Source of the DNA: Ophiocordyceps camponoti-saundersi (nom. inval.)
Lineage: Eukaryota > Ascomycota > Sordariomycetes > Hypocreales > Ophiocordycipitaceae
DNA: 64,000 nucleotides
Direction of reading: 5' to 3'
Assembly (NCBI GenBank): GCA_003339415.1
Contig: PDHQ01000131.1
Coordinates: 1 to 64,000, forward strand
Of the stretch, positions 40,501 through 50,944 are shown in pieces. Below the pieces are notes generated by a model. The model searched no databases, was not told where the DNA came from, and saw only the letters and a list, made by a program, of their open reading frames with translations. The translations under genes were made by a program, and so were the position numbers. Positions within the stretch are counted from its first letter, which is position 1. Each line of letters begins with the position of its first letter.

Positions 40501-41945
40501 GTAAAAGGAAAAGGAAAGGAATAAGGAGCTTAGGCGCGGGGTAATTTATAGGTAAGGTATTAAGTTATTAATTTACCTTACTAAATAAAGTATATACTTA
40601 CCCCTTTTATAGGTAATATATTAGTATATACCGACCCCTTTTACGGATATAAGAGGTATATACCTCTTAGGTATAAATACCCCCCCCCCCCCTCTAAAAT
40701 TTTTTTTTTCTTTCCCTTTTTATAATTACCTTAGTCTTTCTTATCTATTTTTCGCAGATAATTTAACGATAATTTACTAAGTATTATATTCTTTATTTAG
40801 TATATTATACTATATTTATTTTTTATTTCTCTAATTCTCGGACTAAAAAGAGAAAAAGCTATTAAGGAAGTATAATACCCCTACTATGCCCCCGGGGCTA
40901 TAATATAAAGAAGAATAATATATATTATAAAGGCGTTAAACCGCCCTAGGGGTATAGTAATAATAATCGAATAGTAAGGATAAGGCTAGAGATAATAAGA
41001 CTAAGTTAACTTTAACTACCGGTCCCGTAGCTATCTTAAAATAACTAAAGCTATAAAATTAGCTAATAAACTTAAATATTTTATTATAGCGTTATATTAT
41101 ATTTTCTTAGCGATAATATACGATATCGCGACTATTACCTTATAGCCCTTATCTACCTTTAATAACGCGAAGGGACGATATAAAAGATAATTCGATACGC
41201 GTTACCTTAAAAGGTAATATTAAAATTAGTAAGAAAATAATCGGATATCTACCCGATATTAACTTAAACTTATTAATAAATTAATAAGGTAAAAAATATC
41301 TATAAGACCTTAAATTATATAAGTTCTTAAAGGTAGAAAAATAATTTAATTTATAATAGCTACTAAAAAAACTTAATTATACTTTCACTACTTATATAAT
41401 AAGATAAATATTCCTAACTAGAAAAGAAAAGTTATTAATATTAGAATATATATATTACTAGCTACTTAGGAATATAATATACGTTAAATACGCGTAATAC
41501 GTATTATAGAGATTACTATCTTTATATAAATAAAATAGGAGGTTAGAGGTATATATAAAAAGAAGTTAAACTTAAGATAATATTAATCTAAGACTAATAT
41601 AATATTAATATAATATATATTATTAATATAATAGGAATTAAAGGTGAGAGGGAGTATAGCTAGAATATATATATAATATATTTACTTTTTTATACTTTTT
41701 AAGAGAGAGATAAGTTATAAGTAAAGTTATTATTTAATCTTTTATAACTCTATTAGCCGGAGTATATTATACGGTAAATATAATATTTCTATATACTATA
41801 TAATTTAGATAAGTTACCTAAACCCTATTATCTAAGTTAATATAATATATATATTCTAGGTTTAATTTATTAATATCTCTACTACGAGAAGTTTATAATA
41901 CGACTCTAGCTACTTATTCGGCTTAGGAAGGATACCTAACTAATA
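38477..41945 (+). mobile_element. N1 copy 4: LTR to LTR, chimeric A/B interior
   Basis: 3,469-bp element. LTRs 38477-38983 and 41439-41945 (507 bp each), interior 38984-41438. Flanks aatat and gatat agree at four of five bases. The interior up to about 40800, including the 13-base C run at 40680-40692, follows subfamily A (copies 1, 2, 5). From about 40840 to the 3' LTR it follows subfamily B (copy 3), for example the CCCCGGGG block at about 40890. The switch indicates recombination or template switching between subfamilies. No coding frame. Confidence 0.88.
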
Positions 41946-41950
41946 GATAT

Positions 41951-42670
41951 ATTAGGAGCCGCCTTATATAAATTAATACTTAAAGGAAATAGCTATAGCT
42001 AATAATAAATAATCGCTATACCTAGCTTTAAGGCGGGAGCTTAGAATATTAAGAAAATATCTAAGTTTAAGGTTAATTAGAATATATAACGCGTAATTAA
42101 GAGGAGAGCTACTTAGCTTATACTACTAATTTCTATTATAAAACTAATAATTAAACTAATAAATAAATAAGAAAAAGATAAATTAGATAATTATATTTAA
42201 TTTTTTATAAATAGAATTAATAATAAGGATAAATAGCGTTCGTTAATAGATAGTATATTTACGAAAATACTAATAAAAACGCTAATAAAATTAATACTAG
42301 CTAAGCTAATAACCCTAAATTCTACTAAGGCGATATCTATTCTAATAAGCTAACTAATTCCCTTTTAAATAACCCTGTTAGGTAACTAACTAATTCCCTC
42401 TTAAATAACCCTATTAGGCTTATTATAGAAATCTATTAGATAGGGATAGATAAAGATAACCCCTACTTTTAATTTTACTACCTAAGTTTTAATAAAGAAA
42501 GTCGTTATATTTACTAAGGCTGCTGCCTCTAGTTTTACTACTTAAGTTCTAATAACTATTACCTCTAAGGCTTCCACTACCTAGGTTCTAATAACTATTG
42601 CCTCCGAGGCTGCTGCCTCTACCGTAACGGCTCTAGGAAAGATAGTTACTTTATAAATATCTATTCTTAT
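41951..42670 (+). pseudogene. G1 post-integrase region, part 2
   Basis: G1 sequence between N1 copies 4 and 5, corresponding to the reverse complement of about 53850-54560. The GGCGGGA block near 42025 is shared with the minus copy. It contains a 36-bp tandem repeat (42350-42418) and, at 42515-42640, imperfect repeats that twice include GGCTGCTGCCTCT. These keep TG dinucleotides and so look less RIP-mutated than the surroundings. Read as protein, the repeats would give an Ala, Ser and Thr-rich segment. Last bases cttat (42666-42670) match tttat after N1 copy 5 at four of five. Confidence 0.5.
42350..42418 (+). repeat. 36-bp tandem repeat, two units
   Basis: Units 42350-42385 and 42386-42418 (second unit slightly short) differ at two positions, both C/T or G/A. 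A 36-bp period keeps reading frame, fitting a repeated peptide in the lost G1 protein. Confidence 0.85.
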
Positions 42671-45600
42671 TATCGGTTAGGCATCCTTCCTAAGCCGAAT
42701 AGGTAGCTAGAGTCGTATTATAGACTTCTTAAGGTAGAGATACTAATAGATTAGACCTAGAATACGTATACTATATTAACCTAGATAATAAGGTTCGGGT
42801 AACTTATCTAGATTATATAGCGTATAGGAATATTATATCTACCGCACGATATACTCCAGCTAATAGAGTTATAAAAGATTAAATAATAACTTTACTTATA
42901 ACTTATCTCTCTCTTAAAAAGTATAGAAAAGTAAATATATTATATATATATTCCTCCTCCTACTAACTACCTCCTTATCCTCCTCCTATATTAACTTCGT
43001 ATATTATATTAATATTATATTAATCTTAGATTAGTATTATCTCGAGTTTAACTCCTCTTTATACGTATCCTTAACCTCTTACTTTATTTATATAAAGATA
43101 GTTATCTTTACGACGCGTATTACGCGTATTTAACGCGTATTATATTCCTAAGTAGCTAGCGATATATATATTCTAATATTAATAGCTTTTCTTTTTATAG
43201 TTAGGAATATATATTTATTAAGTAAGTAGTCTAAGTATAATTAGGTTCTTTTAGTAGCTTTTATAGATTAAATTATTTCTTTACTTTTAAGGACTTATAT
43301 AATTTAGGACTAATAGATACCTTTACTTTACTAATTTATAGATAAACTTAGGTTAATATTATACCGATATCTAATATATTTTTTAATAATTTTAGTATAA
43401 TTTCCTAAGATAGTATACGTTAAGCTATATATCGCGTTTTCCTATTATTTATATTTTATAAATAGTAAATAAGGTCTAGGTAGTAAACTTAATACTATAT
43501 ATTATTACTAATATAGAGCCTAACGCTATATATTATCGGCCGCCGCTATAAACCGGTCCCTTAGCTTAGTAGCTTCTAGGCTAAGGGATTAGTAAGTAAC
43601 TCCCTTAAACTTAATATAAGCTAGCTATAGGGATATTACTAAGGCGTCTTATTTTAAAAACCCCCGGTAAATACTAGCCGCGTAAGGGGGAATCTCCCCT
43701 ATTAACCGGTAAACCCCCGTAGCTAGCGAGGGTTATCTCCTTCCTATAATACTAAGCGTTCTTTTACTATAATATTTATAGTTTTACTAGGTTATTATAG
43801 TTTTTATATTACGATACCCCTAGGGCGGCGTGATTCTTAACCTTAGGGGTACCGTAATCCCCTAGTAGTATTTTCTTTCTAATCCGAGGATTAGAGAAAC
43901 GAAGAATAAATATAATATAGTATATTAAATAAAAAACGTAATACTTAGTAAACTTTCGCCGGGTTATCTGCGAAAAATAGATAAGAAAGACTAATATCGT
44001 TATAGAGAGAGAAGGGAAAAAAAAAAATTTTAAAAAGGGGGGGGGGGGTATTTATACCTAGGAGGTACGTACCTCTTATATCTATAAAAAGGGTTAGTAT
44101 ATACCGATATATTATTTATATAAGGGGTAGGTATATACCTTATTTACTAGGGTAAATTAATAACTTAGCACCTTACTTATAAATTACCCCGCGCCTAAGC
44201 TCCTTATTCTTTTCCTCTTCTTTCTACTTTTATTATTATTATTATTATCGTTATTATCGTTATTATCGTTATATATTAGAGGTAAGTTCGAGTTAATTTT
44301 AAGTTAGTATTATAGTAAGCTTTTGCTAACCTTAACTTAAGATTTATTATATATTAGGACTACCCCCTTATACGCTTACCGCTCCGCGCGGTTATTAAAT
44401 TATTATTTTAAGTCTTAAATCCGAGAATAATATTAATAACGACGATATTCTTAAGGCTTTAATTTACCGGTAGCGTAAAAGTATATTAATTCTAGCTTTA
44501 AATCGTATTAGCTATAAGTTAAGATTAACTTAATTTCTAATATATTTTAAACTTAGCTTCGAACGCGTATTACGCGTATTCTACCCCTATCTCCTTTACG
44601 CGCCCCTTATAAGCTCCTTTTACGGTATCTGCGATTATTTTTCGCCCGCGCCCGCGAATACCGTTACCTACCTTCGCGGTAACGCTTATTACGCCTTATC
44701 GAGTATAACCCGCTAAGCGTAATCTTTTTATATTCCCGCTACCGCTTACGCCGTTATCTTAAACATAGCGTAACGCTATTTAGCGCGGTAATATTAAGAG
44801 GGTGCCCTTATATTAAAATTATATTAGCTATATAAGTAAGTAGAAGCTAAAAATTAACGCTTATTAAGAATAAATATCTTAATTAGTAACCGCTTATTAT
44901 TAATACGCTAAAAAAATATCTAATATAATAATATATATATAGCTTATTAAAACTTAACTTTATATAAACTAATATTAACTTAATAAACTATCTTAGCTAT
45001 TATTACCTTTACGTAAGCTTTTACTATATTTATAGGTAATAATACGCTTTTATATAAGGACTAGCGTGCCGAAGTAAGTTTAATAATAATCTAATCTTTA
45101 TTCGTATTCGAGTTAATATCTAATTAATATTATTAGTATAGTAATATTACTTAGCCGGCTTTGCGCGATCGTTACGCGTCGCGCCCTCTTAGATATCCGC
45201 GTTAGGAGTAGGGGTAGGGGACTCTTAGGGATTTTACTTTTTTTTTTTTTTTTTTCTTATTATTTTTATTTTTTATTATTTTTATCTCTTATATATTACT
45301 AAATTAACTTAATTATAAGAGATTTTTAATACTAAACTTATAAAAGCTTAGTAAATAATAGTTACGAAGTAATTATTAAAACTAATTTAAAGTTAATAGG
45401 ATTTTAAGTTAAAATCGAAGTAAGTTCCTAAAAATCCTAAACCGAAAGTAAAGAGAAGAAAGAATAGATAATATTAACTTATAGTAAGTTATCGCTAAGT
45501 ACTAAGATATCTAAATTATTAAATTACTAACTAGATATTAGTTAAAATATATTTATACGTTATCGAAATAGTAATTATAGTTTCCTAGGAGTTAGTATTT

Positions 45601-46265
45601 TAATAAATATCTACTATCTAAATTACTTTTCTATTTCTAATTTAAATTAAGGTTAAATAATAATAAAGCCGGCATTTTAGCTTACGTTAATTAACTAAGT
45701 TTTAAGTAATAAAAAGTAATTAAGTTTATAATATAACTTAGCTTTATTATTAATTAATATCGGTTAGGTATTCTTTCTAAGCCGAATAGGTAGCTAGAGT
45801 TATATTATAAATTTCTTAAGGTAAAGATACTAATAAATTAAACTTAGAATATATATATTATATTAACCTAAATAATAAAGTTCGGGTAACTTATCTAGAT
45901 TATATAGCGTATAAGAATATTATATTTACTATACGATATATTTTAGCTAATAAAGTTATAAAAGATTAAATAATAACTTTACTTATAACCTATCTCTTTT
46001 TTAAAAAATATAAAAAAGTAAGTATATTATATATACGTTCCTTCTCCTACTAACTACCTCCCTATCCTCCTCCTATATTAACTTCGTATATTATATTAAT
46101 ATTATATTAGTCTCGGATCGGTATTATCTCGAGTTCGACTCCTTTTTATACGTATCCCTAACCTCCTACTTTATTTATATAGAGATAGTTATCTCTATAA
46201 CGCGTGCCACGCGTATTTAACGCGTATTATATTCCTAAGTAGCTAGCGATATATATATTCTAATA
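42671..46265 (-). mobile_element. N1 copy 5: LTR to LTR, subfamily A
   Basis: 3,595-bp element in minus orientation. LTRs 42671-43178 and 45758-46265 (508 bp each), interior 43179-45757. Flanks cttat (42666-42670) and tttat (46266-46270) match at four of five bases. The interior has the 12-base G run at 44037-44048 and the (TTA)n-like tract at about 44230-44272. It is colinear with copies 1 and 2 throughout. The left LTR keeps several unmutated sites (GCATCC at 42681-42686). Confidence 0.9.
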
Positions 46266-46270
46266 TTTAT

Positions 46271-47251
46271 AAAAATAGCTATTTTATAGATCCTTATATT
46301 AGTAGTAATAATCCCGCTTATACTTAAGTAGCTATAAGCCGCTTAAATTATCTATATAATAACTATAAACTTAAATATTTATAAGAGAAAAATATAAACT
46401 ATATTAATAACTAAATAATAAGCTAAAATAAAAGTACTTATAAATATAATAAGCGCTAAGATAGAAACGCTTATAATTAATATAAATAAGTAAAAAGTTA
46501 GATAACTAATTAAATAATAAATTATAATAAATAAATAAAGAGATTAAGAAATAACTAAGATAAGAGAAATTATCTGCTATAAACGTACGGAATTTTAGAT
46601 AGTAATAAAAATAAAGCGAGGTATTAAATAGATAATATTTATAAAGGAAAATAAAAAAATAATCTTTATAATTTATAATAAATTAATATAGATACTTAAT
46701 TAGATATCGCTTTAATTAAAGAGACTCCTAATAGATATAACTAACGCTACCTAATTATAAGGGGCTATTAAGGAAATATTATAAGATATTTTCTAATTAA
46801 TATTAATTTAGAAAATTATTAAAAAAATAATATATAATATTTTTTAATTTACTTTAATTCGAGATATTATCTAAACCCCTCTAAGTATAGTTATTAAGTT
46901 AATATTACGCTAGGTAATAAAAGCGTCCTTTAAAAAGTTCGATAAATAGATAATATTAGACCTATTTATATAATATTCTAACTAGATACCTAAATTAAAA
47001 AGGCCTATTACCGCTACCTAGTTAAGTAATAGAGTAGTTAAAAAGGTAAAGCTATTAGACTAAGGATAAGAAAAAAGGTTTTCTATTAAGTTAAGCGGGT
47101 TAACGGAAATTAGAGGCACGCCGCCCTAACTTAGGCTATTATTTAGGCTATCTCTAGAGGATTATAACGGAGAGATTTAAACGGGTTACGATAGAGAGAT
47201 TTAGATAGAGGAGGTAGTTATAAGCGACTATAATAAAGATACCCCCTACTT
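46271..47251 (+). pseudogene. G1 post-integrase region, part 3, up to the 3' LTR
   Basis: Last internal part of G1, matching the reverse complement of 52844-53830. The block at 47210-47251 is nearly identical to the reverse of 52844-52885. Frames are broken; the content is charged and lysine-rich, with no family recognised. A purine-rich primer is not obvious immediately before the LTR at 47252. Confidence 0.55.
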
Positions 47252-47448
47252 TATTAGATAGGTATTAGAGGATAAGGTATTAGAGGATAAGGGATTAGAG
47301 GAAAAAGGGGAGAACTTAGAGAAATTATTATTATTATTAGACTTACTATTAGACTAATATAAAAGGGATCACGATTACTAATACCCTAACGTATAATACT
47401 ATACGATCTAATCTGATCCTATAATCTAAAACCGATCGAGGGATTTTA
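47252..47448 (+). repeat. 3' LTR of G1
   Basis: 197 bp, equal in length to the 5' LTR at 6855-7051. The first bases are TATTAG (from TGTTAG), the last GGGATTTTA (from ...TTTCA). Similarity to the 5' LTR and to 52648-52843 stops exactly here. Confidence 0.85.
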
Positions 47449-48170
47449 ACGCCTTACTAGCTTTTTAGTTTTTACTTAATAACTCCTTCTCCTTAGTTAT
47501 TAAAACTACGCTTAGTAAGTTATTTATTAGATTCTAAATAGATAATAGTCTCCGTTATCTAAGTAATTAAGCTTCCCTTAAATTTAAGGAAATATTAAAA
47601 GATAAGGTAGTTATCTTAATTATTTATACTTAAGCTACGATAAAAAGATAATATAATAAGAAATATCGAAAGCTTAAGTTTAAGCTTAGCGATTAAGTTT
47701 AGCTAAAACTTAGGAAAAGATATTCTATTCCTAATAGATAAGTAGCAAAGCTTTCGGAATAGTAAACTAGGCCTTTCTACGTAATTAAAAAAATCGAATA
47801 TCTAACTTACTAATTAAATCTTAATAATTTTATAAATATCTATCTTATTATATTAGTTATATGATTTTAATTAGCTAATATTTTAAGAGAATAACCTAGC
47901 CCTAAGCTTAATACTAATAACTATAAGATCGAACGAATTCTTAATAAGAGAAAGGTTAAAAGAGGGCGAGGCGCTACTTAAATAAAATACCTTATATATT
48001 AGAAAAGATACCTAAGTAATAATATCTAATAGGTAGCTAAAAAGGATTTCTAATAAAAGGAGATAATTAAAAAATTCGAGAAAGAAAAAGATAAGTTAGA
48101 AGCTAAGCTAGAAATTACTAGGAAAAAATATATAAATATTTTTAAAAAGTACTAATTATTAGAATAAGGT
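47449..48170 (+). pseudogene. 3' end of a chromodomain Ty3/gypsy pol (G2)
   Basis: A second gypsy element, different from G1. 47450-47800 reads, through stops, as the integrase C-terminal part, with a Lys-Lys-Tyr-Arg-Lys-Leu-Lys-Phe-Lys segment near 47660 and a hydrophobic Ala-Lys-Leu-Ser block near 47745. 47931-48030 reads as a chromodomain: Glu-Arg-Ile-Leu-Asn-Lys-Arg, then an Arg-Gly-Arg-Gly loop, then Lys-Tyr-Leu-Ile-Tyr-stop-Lys, where the family has Tyr-Leu-Val-x-Trp-Lys-Gly-Tyr. The stop fits a Trp codon mutated by RIP. Chromodomains steer integration of chromoviruses to heterochromatin. The upstream part of this pol is missing at the G1 border. Confidence 0.75.
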
Positions 48171-48679
48171 AAATAAGTTACTTAGTAATAAACGTATAAT
48201 ATCTTTAGGAAATAATAAACTTAATATATTACTATTTATACTAGATTTCCCTTTATTTTCCTACCTTTTTTCTTTTATTTCCTCTATCCCCTATTTATCC
48301 TCTCTTATTCCCCTTTATATTACCTATCTTTATTATATCTTTCTATATATTAGTCTTTATTCCCCTTATAATTATTTTTTTTTATCTTCTAATTTTTTTT
48401 ATTATCCTTATATTATTTCCTTTCTTTTATACTTAAAATTAATCCTCCTTATAATAATCCCTATTATTCCCGTAATAAGATATACCGTAAGTTATTTTAC
48501 GAATAACTAATTTATACTCCCCCTATACTTATATTTAAAAGCTTTAAAAAAGCTATTTAGCTATTCGAAAACCTTATAGCATTTTAATATTTATTTAAAT
48601 CGCTTACTTATAAACTTAATAATTAGAAATTAAATAATTATATAACTTTTATTACTTAGAAATAAATATTATAAAAAAA
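48171..48679. other. Pyrimidine-rich stretch and repeat fragment
   Basis: 48230-48430 is T- and C-rich on the plus strand without a frame, perhaps the untranslated end of the G2 element. 48537-48666 is the segment repeated in reverse at 2118-2252; it reads in a frame different from the one that starts at 48680, which suggests a lost splice site or an indel between them. Confidence 0.45.
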
Positions 48680-50098
48680 GGATCTAATCTATTATTTAGT
48701 AAATTAGATAATTATATCTATTATATTAATAGGAAAATAAAGAGATAAGCTAATAGAGAATAATTCCTTAATAATAAGGATTATAATTTTAAGTACTTAT
48801 TTTTAAATAATAAATACTCTAGCTTTAACTATTTTTTATTTAAAATTTCTAAGGTTATAGCGCTTAAATATTCTATTTAATAAATTACTATAATATCTTC
48901 TTCTACCGCTAGCTTTACCTCTAAAATACTAGCCGCCTTAATAAGAAATTATAGCTGCTTTTTATTACTATATTCCCTCGCTAATATTAAAGGAAATATT
49001 TTTCTATAATTTAAATAACTTAAAAAGAACTATTATAGCGTATACGCGCTATTAGAAATTATAAAAGATTATATTAAGGGCTTAGTTAGCGGGTAAGTTT
49101 ATTAGGAATTAAAAAAATTAAAAGAGATTAAGAGAATCTTAGCTATTATCTCTTATATTAATTACCTTAGAAAAATAAAAAGAATAATATTAGTAGCTAT
49201 AGAAAAGGAGATTAAGGTTAAGGGAGTAGCTCCTATTTTTAGTAAATCCCTAATAAGGCGTTTTATTACTTCTCTTATTTTAACTTAATAAAATATTCTT
49301 AAAATTTCTAATAAGTAAACTCGCTTTATTTTTTAATAACTTAAAACCCTTATAATAGTCTCTAAAATTACAATTTAATTTTAAGAAATTTTAAAAGCTA
49401 ATAATAACTTTCTAATAACTTATTATAATAATTTAATCTAAGTTATTAAATACTCTCTTACTTTTTTTATAATATATTATAATAAATAAGCTTTAATATT
49501 CTAAGATATAGATATTACTTTAATTTAGGTAATTTACTTTAATAAGTACCTTACTAAATATAATATTTCCCTTAGCTTAAGTTATATAGTGGAAATATTT
49601 AATATTAGCGATAAATAAATTATTAATTTCCCTATTTTAATACTTATTTTACTTAATACCCCCGCTTTTAAAAATATATCGCTTAATATTAATAAAATAG
49701 CTATATTTATTAATAAGAAGTTTATATTAAATAATTCTAGTAAAATTCTAAAATTTTATAAAAAGAATTAATAAAACTTATATATTTATATAAAAAAATA
49801 GATATATCTACCTAATAAGGGTATTATTATATTACTTCTAGCTATTACTATTAATTATATATTTTTTTTAGCTTAAAGCGATATTATTAGAAATAAAATA
49901 ACTCTAAACCCTAATAGTATACTTATCTTTAATATTTTAAATTTAATAAAAATAGCTTTAAATAATATTACTAAAAAGCTATATAATTAGAAAAATAGCT
50001 TAGTTAAACTTACTAATAATACTAAATATATAATAACTATTAAGCTTATTAACGCTAATCTATTTATCGATATAATAATAAATTTAGACTTTTTATAG
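48680..50098 (+). pseudogene. Unidentified decayed gene, about 470 codons in one frame
   Basis: One plus-strand frame keeps the same phase from 48680 to the TAG at 50096-50098 with only some 25 stops by my count, far fewer than expected in DNA this A+T-rich. The longest open runs are 60 codons (49106-49285) and about 50 codons (49619-49770). The stops are TAA or TAG, as RIP of CAA, CAG and TGG would give. The product is rich in Ile, Lys, Asn and Leu, partly from RIP, with hydrophobic stretches near 49620-49700 and 49830-49870. I recognise no domain. It could be part of a DNA transposon, an unusual retroelement or a captured gene. No ATG-initiated frame of useful length survives. Confidence 0.55.
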
Positions 50099-50944
50099 CT
50101 TTTTATATAGTATTAGCATAAACTATAATAAAGAAATATATTAATAACGCGCTTTATATAGAAAGTATATATTATACTATTTAACTATTAATAAGTAACG
50201 GCTATTATATCTATTTAACTATTACTATATAATAAATCTTTAAATTATTTAACTATTAATATATAATAATACTTATATATACTAAGCTTAGGTAAGAACC
50301 CCGTAAATTAGTATATTTTTAGTATCGTTTCTTAATATTTTTATAATATAATATTAGTTATATATTATTTATTCTTATACTTTATACGCTATAAATAAAG
50401 AAAGAATATTAGCTATAATAAGAAAGCTAGAGCTTATTTATTATAAATTACTTATAATATACGCTTAAGAATAGGCGTAAACTATTCGTAATATAGTTAA
50501 TTTTACTACTATTCCTAATATCCTAAACGCCTCTATTTTTATAAATATACTATACTTAAAGCTATAAACTATATCTTTTATATTATTTATAATAAGATTA
50601 TTTATATTTACTTTTATATTATCGCTATAACTTATATATCTAAATAATAAAAATAGTAAGATTTCCTTTATTTTATTTTTTTAGTTTATATATTATATTA
50701 TATCTTTCTTATTCTTATTTTTTTTTCTTAATATTATAATATTTTTTATTATAATATATACTTTTCTATATATATTTAATATATATTAAAATTTTTTTTA
50801 TTATTCTTATTTTATTTTTTTATTTTTTTCTTATTTTATATAAATTAATTTAATTCTCTATATATAAATCCCTAATAATATTTCTTAATCTATAATTAAA
50901 TATTATTATTAAAATTAATATAAAAAAGCACTTATTATTACTAA
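50099..50944. other. A+T-rich stretch with no feature recognised
   Basis: Very A+T-rich, with degenerate ACTATTAATA and ATTTAACTATTA motifs repeated at about 50180-50270 and T-rich runs at 50640-50830. It may be the 3' flank of the decayed gene. I see no gene, LTR or terminal repeat. Confidence 0.4.

Larger units (their letters stand above)
6855..47448 (+). mobile_element. G1: Ty3/gypsy-type LTR retrotransposon split by nested insertions
   Basis: One element of about 10.3 kb net, spread over 40.6 kb. The LTRs are 6855-7051 and 47252-47448 (197 bp each, same orientation). Internal pieces are 7052-8274, 15530-17586, 29463-32368, 32861-33697, 37272-38476, 41951-42670 and 46271-47251. Their order and lengths match an independent minus-strand copy at 52648-62605, which lacks these insertions; that copy proves the pieces are one element. 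Order of domains: gag-like region, protease-like motif, reverse transcriptase, integrase, then about 2.9 kb of further sequence before the 3' LTR. All frames are broken by RIP stops. No matching target duplication is seen at the outer ends. Confidence 0.82.

Noticed and set aside
33698..46265. Regularly spaced repeats as CRISPR or tandem array
   Set aside because: The repeats are about 507-bp LTRs paired around 2.5-kb interiors with target duplications, in both orientations.
6855..47448. Reading the gypsy pieces as several separate truncated elements
   Set aside because: The pieces are in the same orientation and order as the unbroken copy at 52648-62605, their lengths add up to it, and target duplications mark the inserts between them.
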